From Liopterus haemorrhoidalis (taxonomy: Eukaryota; Arthropoda; Insecta; Coleoptera; Dytiscidae), in NCBI GenBank assembly GCA_963971575.1, contig OZ020611.1, positions 26,085,279-26,149,278 on the forward strand: a DNA stretch of 64,000 bases, given 5' to 3'. Positions 1 through 10,502 of the stretch are shown here, piece after piece. The position numbers were made by a program, and so were the translations under genes. How positions within the stretch are numbered: the stretch's first letter is position 1; each line of letters opens with the position of its first letter. The notes under the pieces were generated by a model. The model ran no database searches. It worked only from the letters and a program-made list of their open reading frames with translations, and was not told the origin of the DNA.

Positions 1-379
1 AAAAAAACCGATCCGTGTATTTCACAACTAAATTAATAATTGTGAAGTGATTTTTTAATGAAAAACACAACTGTCATTTTTACTAATTTAATGTCAACAC
101 TCAAAACAAAAATTCACAGCACACTACTGTCCAATACATAAACAATAATTTCTTACAATTCTATCAATTATTATAAAAAGTGTTCGTAGAATATTCACTA
201 TTATTGCATCTTATAATAATTATAAAAAGTGTTCGTAGAAAATTCACTATTATTGCATCAACAATATATTTTAAACAATTTTGACATAAATAATTAACAT
301 ATGCGCGCCTCTATCGGGGAATGAAGAAACGACCGGTCGAACATACGAACATACAAACAGGCGTATTATATTATAGGAT
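1..379 (-). mobile_element. Helitron 5' end, inverted copy (truncated by window edge)
   Basis: This segment is the reverse complement of 49734-50121, with only scattered differences. The minus strand begins TCCTATAATATAATACGCC near 379, which matches the 5' end of the Helitron at 49731. It lacks the first few bases of that copy, so it is slightly 5'-truncated. Inside it a 40-bp unit is repeated (about 171-210 and 220-259), as in the other copy. The rest of the element lies outside the window. Confidence 0.7.
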
Positions 380-440
380 TAATAATTAGCATGTGCAAAA
401 CGTTAGCAACCTGCATACATTTCATATTAAATAATTAATA

Positions 441-1400
441 TTTTATAGGGAAACCTTTTTGTTTAATCACTAAGGCACATCTGCGCGGCATTGATTGAAT
501 TAAATTATTAATTATGGTAACTGGAATGGCCTCCCATTGCCTTTTTGCTTCTTCAAACTAATCGTCTGGGTTTTTGAATCTCTGATTGCGTATTCGGTGT
601 TTGACAATCTCCCAGATTCTCGATGGGGTTGAGGTCTGTGCCGGCCACTTAATAACATCAATATTTTGCTCTTCGATCCAATCTTTGACGATGTTGGCCG
701 TATGCTTTGGATCGTTATCATGCTGATACCTCCAAACAAGTGGCATATTCCAATCTGCGTACGGAGGCATTGTATTTTGCAAAATATCTCTATAATCCAA
801 AGCATTCATGTTGCCATAAAGTGGACCTATTCCTTGTGATGAGAAGCATCCCCAGGCCATAACGTTTTCACTTCCAAATTTAACTGTCCCTTTTGTATAT
901 CTCGGATTAAATCTTTCATTTCTAGATCTTCTGACATTCGGTTTGCCATCTCTTTCAAATTGAATTTTGTTTCATCTGAAAATAATACTGTTCCCCATTT
1001 GTGTTGAATCCGGTTTTTGCAAATTGTAGACGAACTAACCGATTTTTATTTGAAACAAAGTTTTTTTTTTGAAATTTTGTAGCTGCGTAGATATCACATT
1101 TATGTTGTCTATCGCCCGTCGCCTTATATATGTTTGATGTATTTAAATCTAGTCCTAGGCTGTCTTTGATATCTTTGGAAGATATTTGAGGATTTTTTTA
1201 AATTAATTTTAATATTTCACGGTCCTCCCGGGGCGTTATTTTACAGGTCGTCCTCCCTCATGGTAAGATTCAACTCTTCCACTCTTCACAACGTTAGAAA
1301 TTGTAGATTTATGGATCTTCTTAGATATTTCTTTCTGTGTCATGCCGTTCTTGTATTCTAGTAGAATTTTTGATTTTAATTCTGAATTATACCTCCCATT
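441..1400 (-). pseudogene. Tc1-like transposase relic
   Basis: Minus-strand frames together cover a Tc1-family transposase. An N-terminal helix-turn-helix stretch (GRYNSELKSKILLEYKNGMT, about 1398-1240) is followed by PREDREILKLI in another frame, then FSDETKF with the first catalytic Asp, WGCFSSQGIGPLYG, QHDNDPKHTA with the second Asp, and a C-terminus reading SMPRRCALVIKQKGFP. At least three frameshifts break the frame, and the third acidic residue region is lost, with WPAQTSTPSR where WPAQSPDLNPIE is usual. The N-terminus abuts a family A repeat at 1404, which probably removed the start codon and one terminal repeat. The enzyme would have been a DDE cut-and-paste transposase; this copy is dead. 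Confidence 0.9.
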
Positions 1401-1448
1401 TTTAGGGTTTTGTAGGTATGACCAAAAAACCCTTATACCGTCATTTTG

Positions 1449-1450
1449 TC

Positions 1451-1512
<62 letters not shown>

Positions 1513-1513
1513 T
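1449..1513 (+). repeat. (GTCT)n microsatellite in family A
   Basis: About 16 perfect GTCT units inside the family A copy. The same position in other copies carries related tetranucleotide tracts of very different length. Confidence 0.95.
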
Positions 1514-1997
1514 CGGTCAAAATTGTAGCCAAACGGCTAAACCTAGAGAGTTGAAATTTGGCATGCTTATACAACTCGTTGACCCGCACATAGGAAAAAT
1601 ACTAAAACATCTAAAAAACATATCCCTCTAAAACTATAAACAAATATGTGCTCATCGAAAAAAAAAATATTTTTTTTAAATTCTGAGTAGGGTATCAAAT
1701 GAAAACCCTTAGTACGTGGATTAACGATCAATATTTTATTTTTGCAAAATCAATTATTTTGATGCGATTTTTGCCAAAATTGTGCAAAAAAATTTTTGTC
1801 CCACACCCTGTAGCCCAGATGGTTTAAACTAAAAATCTGAAAAAATTCTAAGTAATGTACATTGGTGTGAACCGCAATAGTACAACAGGAATTTTTGATC
1901 AGATTATGTTTTCGGAAAATAACGCATTTTTTGTGTTTTTAACTAAAATATGTTAACTATTTAATACGTTGTATAACATATCACAACAGTAACTCTC

Positions 1998-2063
1998 GTG
2001 GCGTGGTTGGATTCATCGTGCGCTTAATAATATAAGTTAACTTGCGAACTAGGGTTCGAATCC
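1998..2063 (+). other. tRNA-like module (pol III box A/B) in family A copy 1
   Basis: CGTGGCGTGGTTGG (box A-like) is followed about 40 bases later by GGGTTCGAATCC, a perfect box B. The spacing fits a tRNA-derived RNA polymerase III promoter. No full cloverleaf was found, so this is not called as a tRNA gene. Confidence 0.5.
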
Positions 2064-2490
2064 TGTTGATTTTATTTTTTATTTATTTTTTTTGCATTTT
2101 TATTTTGTTTAAATTATTTTGTTAAAATTCTAGTTATGTTTGGTAAATAGTGCATTTAATTTTTAAAAGCGTAAATTTAATAACCAGTGGAAAGTGTTGA
2201 AATTAATGTAATTCTATGTTTGACGAAATCAAAGGGCGGGACTTATGATGTAAGCAACCAATGGAAGCCATAGGTGCAATTTTCAAAACCTTAATGAACT
2301 TTGCTAGATAACAAAAATACTGCATATATTTAGAAACTCAAATAATGGTATTAGGCATTCGAATTAAAATTCATAAAAAAATATTTTGACATAAAATTTG
2401 TTTTGGCATCCCAAATAATCATCGTTCAGTTACTAAATACCTGCAAAACCCAGAAATGTGTGAAAATTCACACTTCACATCAATTTTTTA

Positions 2491-2777
2491 AATTATTTTA
2501 AATACTACCTTCATACTTGAAATAAACTTCGTATCTTCTGAATGTTCCAATCACACTATTTTAAATTGAGAAAAACAACTAATAAAAACTCGGTAAATCC
2601 CGCAAATATTCCGAATTCGTAAGAAAATGCACGACAATTCACGTAAAGAAACGATTAATGACGATTTTTTTTCAAAGTTGACTGTTTGCCAGGCCTCTCA
2701 AAAAACCGGGCCCTAGACATTTGTCTCATTTGTCTAGGCCATGATCCGGCCTTAATTGAAATGTAATTATTTAGATA
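2491..2777. other. Spacer between the two family A arms
   Basis: About 290 bp separating the inverted family A copies. It includes CCGGGCCCTAGACATTTGTC followed by CATTTGTCTAGGCC. This resembles the ends of short hAT-type elements, such as the GGGCCC-rich one at 24830, but no target duplication was found. No coding potential is visible. Confidence 0.5.
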
Positions 2778-3067
2778 AAAATTGATGTGAAGTGTGAATT
2801 TTCACACATTTCAGGGTTTTGCAGGTATTTAGTAAGTGAATGATGATTATTTGGGATGCCAAAACAAATTTTATGTCAAAATATTTTTTTATGAATTTTA
2901 ATTCGAATTCCTATTACCATTATTTAAGTTTTTAAAGATGTGCAGTATTTTTTTTATATATCAAGGTTCATTAAGATTTTGAAATTGCGCCTATTGCTTC
3001 CATTGATTGTTTTTAGTCATAGTTCCTCCCCTTTGATTTCGTGTACATTCAAATATATAATTAAATA

Positions 3068-3365
3068 TAAGCTGTTCACTTTTGTAAGAACACACTAGAT
3101 CTGGTTATTTTGGTTACTTTTATGGTGTGTTACTGAATTTAAATGTCAATTAAATATATTCCTTATGCTGTAAAACCGTCTTTAGGTTGATAAGGTTATG
3201 ATCATTATAATTAAGATATCATTTTTCATTATGACATATGTCAAATAGATCGACATTTTAAAAAAGTGACATTTTTTAATACCAACATGACATACAGCTT
3301 CAAAGGTGCAAACTATTGAAATCAAAATTCCCTCTTAGTTTGTTCTTACAAAAGTGAACAGTTTA
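3068..3365. mobile_element. Tc1/mariner-type MITE with TA duplication
   Basis: Terminal inverted repeats TAAGCTGTTCACTTTTGTAA (left) and TAAACTGTTCACTTTTGTAA (read from the right end) extend to about 24 bp. TA dinucleotides flank the element at 3066-3067 and 3366-3367. It is 298 bp with no open frame and interrupts family A copy 2. One end of a second copy lies at 37564-37630. Confidence 0.85.
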
Positions 3366-3520
3366 TAGCGAAAATTTAATAAACAATTTCCACTGGTTAT
3401 TAAATTTACGCTATTAAAAATTAAATGCAACAATTGCCAAAATATAATTAAAATTTTGAAAAAATAATTTAAACAATATAAAAATGCAAAAAAAAAAAAA
3501 TAAATATTTTCTCCTCTCGT

Positions 3521-3560
3521 AGGATTCGAACTCATTTTCTTGGACAGAAGCCACTGCACC
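3521..3560 (-). other. tRNA-like module in family A copy 2
   Basis: On the minus strand, TTGGTGCAGTGGCTTCTGTC (box A-like) precedes AGTTCGAATCCT (box B). It occupies the same place in the repeat as the module at 1998-2063, but its sequence between the boxes is different. Confidence 0.45.
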
Positions 3561-4047
3561 AAGAAACACGTTACTGTTTAGCATATTATGTAACTATAAG
3601 TTGTCAACATTATTAGCAAAAAAACACAAAAAATGTTTTTTTTTCCAAAAACATAATCTGATCAAAAATTCCTGTTGTACTATTCCGGTTCACACCAATG
3701 TACATTACTTAGAATTTTTTCAGATTTTTAGTTTAAACCATCTGGGCTACAGGGTGTCGGACAAAATTTTTTTTTGGACAATATTGGCAAAAATCGCTTT
3801 AAAATAAATTATTTTGCAAAAATAAAAATTTGATCGTTAAACCACGTACCAAGGGCTTTCATTTGATACCCTACTCAGAATTTAAAAAAATATATTTTTT
3901 TTTCGTTGAGCACATATTTGTTTATATTTTTAGGGGGATATGTTTTTTAGATGTTTTAGTATTTTTCCTATGTGCGGGTCAAAAATTTGTATAAGCATGC
4001 CAAATTTCAACTCTCTAGGTTTAGCTCTAGGACAGACGGACAGACGG

Positions 4048-4405
<358 letters not shown>

Positions 4406-4458
4406 GACAAAATGACGGTATAAGGGTTTTTTGGTCATACCTACAAAACCCTAAAAAA

Positions 4459-5208
4459 ACAACATTATTTAAACTTATAGGTTCAGTTTGTACAGCATTG
4501 TATGTGAATAAACATTTTTTTGCTTAAAATTAAAGAAACACGCCTTTGAAACTTGGTAGATCCTCCTAGGACAGCGCGTATAAACCGATATTGTTGGCAA
4601 CCTGAATTTACCTACTCTGCTATAAAATGAATTCTAATGATATAAGCAGTGATTGTGCCATTCGTAACGCTATCATATTTCACCTCTCTGTAACATACTG
4701 TTTGTATGTGTAGGCGGCCGTGGAAAGGCTACATTGTCATTTACAGTTTGGGGCAATATTACTGATTCCACTGAATTAATGTGATTTATAATGATTTATT
4801 AACTAAGGTTATTATCAATGCCCCATGTTACATCAGTTATGGACAATACTACGACTATTAGATAAACCATCACGGGAACATTATTGACATTAAGTTGGTA
4901 CAGAACAATTTTGGTTTAACTACTAGTTGAAACAAACAAGGTCAAGTGTTTACTTTATACAAAAATATAAGGGTGTTTCCGGGAACTGATAACTTCTTTA
5001 CTATAAAAGTTACGAAGATAGTGGAGAAAATACTAGAAGCGATAAGAGATACGGAGGTTAAATTTGGAAAGATAACGTATTTTACTCTACAAATTAAAAT
5101 AACAAGTTTTTTAAATTTTACTCATTAGTTTTGGTCAATATACTATATTTTTTGCTCGCATTGCTTACTTGATTAAAAAGTGTATTAAGACCTATAATAA
5201 CCATTGAC
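4459..5208. other. No feature recognised
   Basis: AT-rich sequence between family A copy 2 and a small hAT-type element. Short open frames show no recognisable motif. Confidence 0.5.
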
Positions 5209-5216
5209 TACAAAAA

Positions 5217-5398
5217 CAGAGCCGCAGAAAGGGGGGGCGACAGCCCCTAGCACACTAAGGAAAAGGGCGCCACATTGCGAAAGTGAAGACCTTTTTTTTT
5301 GCTCTTCACTTGGATTTTGGGAGTTGAGGACCTTTTTTTGGATCATCACTTGGATTTTGGGAAGTGAGGACCTTTTTTTGGCTCATCACTTGGCTCTG
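5217..5398. mobile_element. hAT-type MITE with perfect 8-bp duplication
   Basis: The 182-bp element begins CAGAGCCGCAG and ends TGGCTCTG, giving a CAGAGCC inverted terminus. It is flanked on both sides by TACAAAAA (5209-5216 and 5399-5406), an exact 8-bp target-site duplication typical of hAT. Inside, a 55-60-bp unit containing GAGGACCTTTTTTTGG and CATCACTTGGATTTTGG is repeated. It has no coding capacity. Confidence 0.88.
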
Positions 5399-5926
5399 TA
5401 CAAAAATTTAAATAACACAACTAAATTTTACTCATATCATGCAACGCCCCATGGTTCATTAAAAATTCTTATCTCCATAATGAATTATATGTTTTACCAC
5501 TTAACGAATTTATTCATAAGTGCACTATTAATGCTCAGAATGTAAGGGTAGAGCTGTTTTGGATACCGGGACAAGTTGGTACTAAGGCGTATTGTTGTAA
5601 CCGTATTACAGTGGAAGCGTGTTCGCGAGAATAGTAAGTCGCGCGTACTCGCCCGCATTCGCGCGACTGATTCAAGCGTGTAGAAATACACAGGTTTTTA
5701 GGTACTGTAGAAGCTTATCAATCGCGCGAACTACGCTCGTACTCGCCCGCATTCGAGCGACTAGTTCTAGCGTGTAGAAGTACACGTCTGTGTATTGTAA
5801 ATCGCCCGAATAGCTGAATTCAAAATTGTTTGTTTTGTTCGCGCGAGTATGCGTTCTGCCTACTGTTCTTATCTCCGTATAGTCCACTTGTGTTACTTGC
5901 TTTGTGGTACAGTCTGTGTATACAAA

Positions 5927-6110
5927 ATGAATATTGAGAAATTAATATTTTTAGTTTTTGATCGAAGATCGTTATGGGATCAAAAATGTAAAACTTACCA
6001 TTGATCAATCACGTAAATTATGGGATGTGGCGAATGAATTGGCGACTGAATTAAAAGTTAGCGATAAGGAGAAATATTTAATTTTTCCATGTTCTAAACA
6101 TAATAAAAAA
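5927..6110 (+). pseudogene. MADF DNA-binding domain relic (Harbinger accessory ORF)
   Basis: From ATG at 5927 the frame reads IEKLIFLVFDRRSLWDQK, then a stop, and shifts frame to DQSRKLWDVANELATELKVS. The LI..V..R..LWD and W..VA.EL pattern is that of a MADF domain, a Myb/SANT-related DNA-binding fold found in the second protein of PIF/Harbinger transposons and in insect transcription factors. At most about 60 residues remain. Assignment rests on motif recognition only. Confidence 0.65.
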
Positions 6111-6135
6111 CAAAACAACATATGAATGGTTTACA

Positions 6136-6240
6136 CCAGTGGTTCTCAACCGGTGGTACGCGTTCACTAGTGGTACCTGAAAGAAGACTTGGTGGTACGT
6201 GAATAACAGTGACGTATTTTTTTAATTTATGTAATGAAGA
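6136..6240 (+). mobile_element. hAT-like terminus fragment
   Basis: CAGTGGTTCTCAACCGGTGG starts a typical hAT-type non-autonomous element, followed by repeated GGTGGTACGTG motifs. The opposite end was not found. It lies inside the Harbinger element. Confidence 0.45.
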
Positions 6241-6715
6241 AAAAAATATATATAAAATTACTCAAAGGTGAATTGTGTCAAAATTAACCTGCTTTATAAT
6301 ACAAACATTCTTGATATTTTCTATATTATTAAGAAATTGGAGCATTATAGGCTATTCCAAACGTTTAGGCGGAACTATATTTTGCAATCTAGTTACTTTC
6401 ATCGTTTGAATCGTATTTTTTGGCCGTTTTGTTTAAGGTTTGTAATTCATACTTCCAATAAACATTTTTTGGTTAAGGTTAATATCATTTTAAAATGTCA
6501 TTTTTTGTGGCATTCTTAATACAAACATCCTATTTATTTATTTTTTTGTCATTAAAATAACTGCTAGAATTAAACACCACCTATCTAGTCGCTCGTATAC
6601 GCGCGAATATGCCCGTTTACGCGCTAATACGCCCGAACTGTACTTCGGGCGAACACGTTTCCACTGTAACCGCAGCCTAAGGGTAATGAAGCGGCTGATA
6701 TAGCTGCAAAAGTCA

Positions 6716-6744
6716 CCTCCCACACACAACTGGTGTGTGGGAGG
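6716..6744. repeat. Perfect 12-bp stem hairpin at an element boundary
   Basis: CCTCCCACACAC and GTGTGTGGGAGG are exact reverse complements around a 5-base loop. The hairpin sits between the RNase H relic and the left end of the mariner-like element at 6745. Confidence 0.8.
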
Positions 6745-6993
6745 TTATTTTATCATAGAACATAGAGTTTTCATTTCTATTATAACCGTTGATTAACAGC
6801 AATGTAAAATGTGTTTTTTTAAATAGAACATACTGCATAGCTTACTCGATTGTAGAGATAAATAAACGTAAAATATATATATTTTTTTTGTTTTAAGGAA
6901 ATAGTTAGTAATGAAAAATTAAAAATATATTTATTACACATAAAATTTTAAATTTGGAAAAAACATAAAATTAAAATAATCTACAACAAATTT

Positions 6994-7760
6994 TCAACGG
7001 TCGTAAAAATTTTGCGTAACAATAATTAATTGCATCGGTCTTATTCTGTGGGATTCATTTTCTATTCTAGCTTTTAGTTCTTCTATAGTTAAATTTTGGC
7101 CATCAAAAATGTTGCTTTTCATATAACGGGTGTTTTTTTTAGAGGTAAAGTCATCGAAAATTGGACGTCCAGATTGGACTACATCCGAGCCAGCCGTGGC
7201 GGTCATATGCCAGAAATCATATTTAAAATGTAATGCCACAAGATTATCTTTCGAATAAAAAAAAAAATCATGTCAATCGAATAATCCATCGTTGTTTTAT
7301 TGCAATTTAAAGTTCTATACCTCTAAAAAAAACACCCATTATATCCAATAAAAAAAAAATCGTTCGGTGCTAAGTCCGACAACTTAGCAGGCCATTCTAT
7401 TTCGCCGCCACGTCCAATCCAACATTGAGGAAATGTCTGTTTTAAAAATGTTTTTATTATTCCGGCATTCTGCGCTGGGGCACCGTCGTGTTGAAACCAC
7501 ACTTCACATGGAATATTTAGTGCATTTAATGAAGGTATTGCTCTATTATCTAACATATCCACATATATTTGGGCAGTGAGGTTCCGCCTATAAAAAAGGA
7601 CCAATGATATATGATCCTACCAAACCTGCTCTTTACAACTTGCCTTAAACTAAATTTTCTATTGTACCACTTCACTATTTGTACTCGTTCCCGAGTGCTA
7701 CACATTTTAAAACATTATACTTTTAAGCAAATGTAATTTAAAACAAATACTTAGTATAGT
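6994..7760 (-). pseudogene. Mariner-like DDE transposase relic
   Basis: Minus-strand pieces, in order: RERVQIVKWYNRKFSLRQVV (N-terminal helix-turn-helix, about 7710-7650), FFYRRNLTAQIYVDMLDNRA, WFQHDGAPAQNAGIIKTFL with the second catalytic Asp, FPQCWIGRGGEIEWPAKLSD with the third Asp about 37 residues later, LAPNDFFFIGY, then, beyond a nested insertion, MKSNIFDGQNLTIEELKARI and VTQNFYDR. This matches a mariner-superfamily transposase common in insects. The region with the first catalytic Asp is deleted and frames are broken, so it is inactive. Confidence 0.85.
7128..7337. mobile_element. Nested short element with GGGTGTTTTTTTTAGAGG termini
   Basis: Inverted ends GGGTGTTTTTTTTAGAGGTA and TACCTCTAAAAAAAACACCC bound a 210-bp insertion that splits the transposase relic between the codons for GY and MKSNIF. 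The interior keeps the ends of a mariner-like element, including a relic reading FKYDFWHMTATAG (minus). Flanking bases are TA-rich, consistent with a TA target. Confidence 0.8.
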
Positions 7761-7872
7761 TAACTAGTAAAAAGTTGACAATTTCTGTTCTATTTAAAAT
7801 AAACGCATTTTACATTACTATCAATCGACGGTTGTTACAGAAATGAAACCTCTGTGTTCTATGATAAAATAA

Positions 7873-8868
7873 AATCACAGTATATAGTGTTCTACTTAAA
7901 TTTTTCATAGATAATCGAATATCTCAGGTATTTAATAGTCAATTGTTATTCTAGATCGAGGCTATTACAGATCATGCAGTATCAAGCAATTTTAAAATTC
8001 AACGTCATCAATAATATCATCAAACCTATCATCAATAATAAAAAAAGTTGTGCATTGGTAAATATAACTTGAACCACCTGTATACTACTGATAAAATATT
8101 AATGTATGCGTTTATCTCATTAATAAGTATTTTAAACAATTCTGTTCCTTATTTACTAATTTTTAATGACCATATTCCTTAATGACCTTTATCAGAGTTA
8201 GCCATGATATGTAGTGTTACGTGATTTTTGCAAGTTGTGTTTGCATTTCTTCTGGCGTTTTTAGTTATTTTTAAGTGAAAAAGTGTAGAGAATACTTGAA
8301 AAGGTGTGTGGTAGTGTGGACTTTTGTGTTTAGATTCTATGGAGACCAAAATTGGAGTGACTAGAAAGGTATTTGTAGTTATTTTTGTTAATTTTATAAT
8401 GCCAAATCATTGTTAGATAGAAGTGCTTATGTGTACAATATGAAAACACATGCATATATGTATATGTAGGTAGATACAGTAGGGTCTCAACTATACTTTA
8501 TAGGGTGTGGAACAAGAGTTTTCTTAGAACATTTTTAACTAAACTCATGTTAAAATAAGAAATTTTAAAAAACTATTTTTCATTCGTTAACCTACGTTTT
8601 AAGAATTGTCTTTTGATACAACACAATACATTTTATAAAAATAATAATTTTTAAACTACATAAAAAATTCTATATTTCTAATAACTAATCTGATCAAAAA
8701 TTCCTGTTGACTGTTGGCTGTTAGTCAACAGGAATAACAGGAACAGTCAACAGGAATGATGAGAACCGTTCCGGTACACAAAAACATATAAAAAATATAA
8801 TATTCTTATAAAACATATAAAAATATGTGTTGATTTCAGAGGTTTCATTTAATCTCCCACTCAAATTT
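7873..8868. other. Mostly unassigned; degenerate family A traces
   Basis: AT-rich sequence. Around 8500-8700 weak family A resemblance appears (TGATCAAAAATTCCTGTTGA). At 8700-8760 a local hairpin forms from GTCAACAGGAA motifs in both orientations. See the possible exon at 8339-8371. Confidence 0.4.
8339..8371 (+). other. Possible short 5' coding exon (unproven)
   Basis: ATG starts METKIGVTRK, followed directly by GTATTTG, a plausible splice donor. The preceding 100 bases are less AT-rich than their surroundings and could be a leader. Nothing downstream confirms the gene, and chance is a fair explanation. Confidence 0.15.
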
Positions 8869-9462
8869 TTTATATAAGGGAGTTATTGTGATCATACCCA
8901 TTTTGACATTTCGAGATTTAGATGGATCTCCACGAATTGAGGTCCCTACATAACGTTTTGACTATTTTTAGCATGAAGTCTGTCCGTCTGTCCGTCTGTC
9001 TGTGCACACGTGCAGAGCAAATTAGGCTAAAATGATTTTTATGAAACTGCATATTTAAGCTTTTGACATCAATGACACGAGTTGATCAAGTTTTGGTAAA
9101 AATCGGTTGACTAGAAATGGGAGTTTACCCGTGTCGATTTTAAGATTTTTGCGAATATTTAGCAACAGAAAAATATTTCGAAAAAATATATTGAACAATA
9201 GTTGCTATAAATGCAATAAGTAATAACTTTTATTTGAGACGTTTTTTGATAAAACGAAAAATTTCGACAAATTTTTGTAAAATTTTAAAATTTTTTTTTC
9301 ATACTTATATGTAACATTTCCATGGTCATGATAAATAATATCTCTGTTAGAAAATATTAGGCCAAGTTATTTCTACTCTGCTGCTAGAACGTATTTTATA
9401 CTAGTACTATATAAGTACTATATGATGGCGGTCGGTCCTGTGGTGGCCACAGCTGATTTTTA
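8869..9462 (+). mobile_element. Family B repeat, copy 1 (5'-truncated)
   Basis: Family B is a non-coding repeat of about 620 bp. It has TATATAAGGGAGGTATTGTG near one end, then AATTGAGGTCCCTACATAAC, a GTCT/GTCC tract, CAGAGCAAATTCGGCTGAAA, and an end GGTCGGTCCTGTGGTGGCCA. This copy starts inside the family at TATATAAGGG. Like family A it carries a tetranucleotide tract, but the sequences are otherwise unrelated. Confidence 0.75.
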
Positions 9463-9673
9463 AAATTATTATTTACATTAATTTTTTTTTTTTAACTCAA
9501 CTGAATTTCAACTGTTGCAGTGTTTGCAGTGTGTCCATGTTTCAATTATGTTAACATTATATTTTGAGGATATTTAAAAAAAAAATCAGATTTTAATGAC
9601 AACCTAAGATAGTGCTTTTAAGGTGAATCACTGTTTAAGATTCATTTTTCGAAAAACTAACCTGATCAACAAT

Positions 9674-10502
9674 TCTATGATCTATTTCAAAGTAGAAAAA
9701 TGTGTGTAAGAAGATAGGAGCTGTTTGTCCTTGATTCGGATTGGTTTAGATCGTCATCCCTATTACACTGTAAAAATATTGTTTTTAGTACAAGTTGACA
9801 GATGTTCAGTGTCGTACATTGGAAATATATATTATTTAATTTTTCTCATATATTTTGTAATTATTTACATATTTAGTCTTTTATTTATATTCTTGGCGTA
9901 GATTTAATGGAGAAAATTCTCCATGTAATTTGTTTTTACGCAGTTATATATTTTTTAGGTTATCTGACATATAAATATTTTTTGACACTTGACAATTAAC
10001 ATATCAACAGAGAGGACTAATGTGAGGCCAAAAGATAGCCAAGCTGATTGTGCCCAAAGAAGAAGTTATTGATATAATTTTTAGACCTTCATATATACAT
10101 ATATTTTTAATTTTTATTTAAAATAATTATTTAAATAAGAAACTTTAGCTCTAAAGATATATTGTTTGTTTTATTGTTTTGTTTAAACTCTTTTAGCCAA
10201 ATCTCTCTTTTTATATATAAAATAGTACATAATTTTTAAAATTAATATTTTTTGAACTTTTTAAAATTTCCCACTAAACTGAATTACGTATAAATAACGT
10301 AAGTGTATTATCTGCCTTGTTTATTTCAATATCTTATTAACCTTTTTTATATTAAAAAAAAAATCACTTGCTAACCCAGTTGCTACGCCCATGCCCTAGT
10401 TGTAACTTATTTTAAATTTCCCGCTATACTGTATTTGATCAGTGTAAATCGTACTCGGTTCGCAGCGCTATCTACTTTTTTCTACTTTGAAATAGACCAT
10501 AG
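9674..10502. mobile_element. TIR element inserted in a family A copy
   Basis: Ends CTATGATCTATTTCAAAGTA (left) and CTATGGTCTATTTCAAAGTA (from the right) give a 26-bp TIR. The flanks on either side are family A sequence (CTGATCAACAATT before, TTGACTTATTCCTGTTCCCA after), so the element interrupted that copy. No open frame or convincing target duplication was seen. Confidence 0.7.

Larger units (their letters stand above)
1404..2490 (+). mobile_element. Family A repeat, copy 1
   Basis: Family A is a non-coding repeat seen about ten times here. It begins AGGGTTTTGTAGGTATGACC, carries a (GTCT)n tract, then a conserved block with TTGAAATTTGGCATGCTTA. Next come a stretch reading AGTACAACAGGAATTTTTGA, a tRNA-like module, and an end reading ATACCTGCAAAACCC. 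A further 35 bp of shared sequence with the palindrome GTGTGAAAATTCACAC follows. The GGGTTTTGTAGGTAT and ATACCTGCAAAACCC motifs are inverted repeats. No protein is encoded. This copy is the left arm of a 3-kb inverted pair with 2778-4458. Confidence 0.8.
5586..6677. mobile_element. PIF/Harbinger-type element, TAA duplication
   Basis: About 1.09 kb inserted in an RNase H relic. The ends begin GGCGTATTG and (from the right) GGCTGCGGTT. Subterminal regions share TTACAGTGGAARCGTGTTCGC, and the element is flanked by TAA at 5583-5585 and 6678-6680. A three-base TWA duplication with GG-starting ends is typical of PIF/Harbinger. The interior includes a relic of a MADF-domain frame (5927-6110), the kind of accessory DNA-binding protein Harbinger elements carry. 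The transposase frame is missing. Confidence 0.75.
5512..6728 (+). pseudogene. LINE RNase H relic, split by a Harbinger insertion
   Basis: Plus-strand frames read NVRVELFWIPGQVGTK (to 5585), then, after removal of 5586-6677 and one TAA, GNEAADIAAKVTSHTQL (to about 6728). Together these give the characteristic WVPGHxGxxGNExAD segment of the RNase H domain of I, R1 and Jockey-type LINEs, with His changed to Gln. The fit across the insertion junction is exact and supports the assigned insertion boundaries. Only this short C-terminal part of a polyprotein survives. Confidence 0.8.
6745..7872 (-). mobile_element. Tc1/mariner-superfamily element with about 70-bp TIRs
   Basis: TIRs of about 70 bp start TTATTTTATCATAGAACA at both ends, with about 80% identity (6745-6815 and 7800-7872). 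A minus-strand transposase relic lies between. The target duplication was not resolved. The element is internally deleted and also carries a second element at 7128-7337. Confidence 0.75.

Noticed and set aside
1236..1589. A 117-codon minus-strand frame joining QTDR repeats to a helix-turn-helix
   Set aside because: It is a chance fusion of the family A microsatellite and the Tc1 N-terminus; only the Tc1 part is real.
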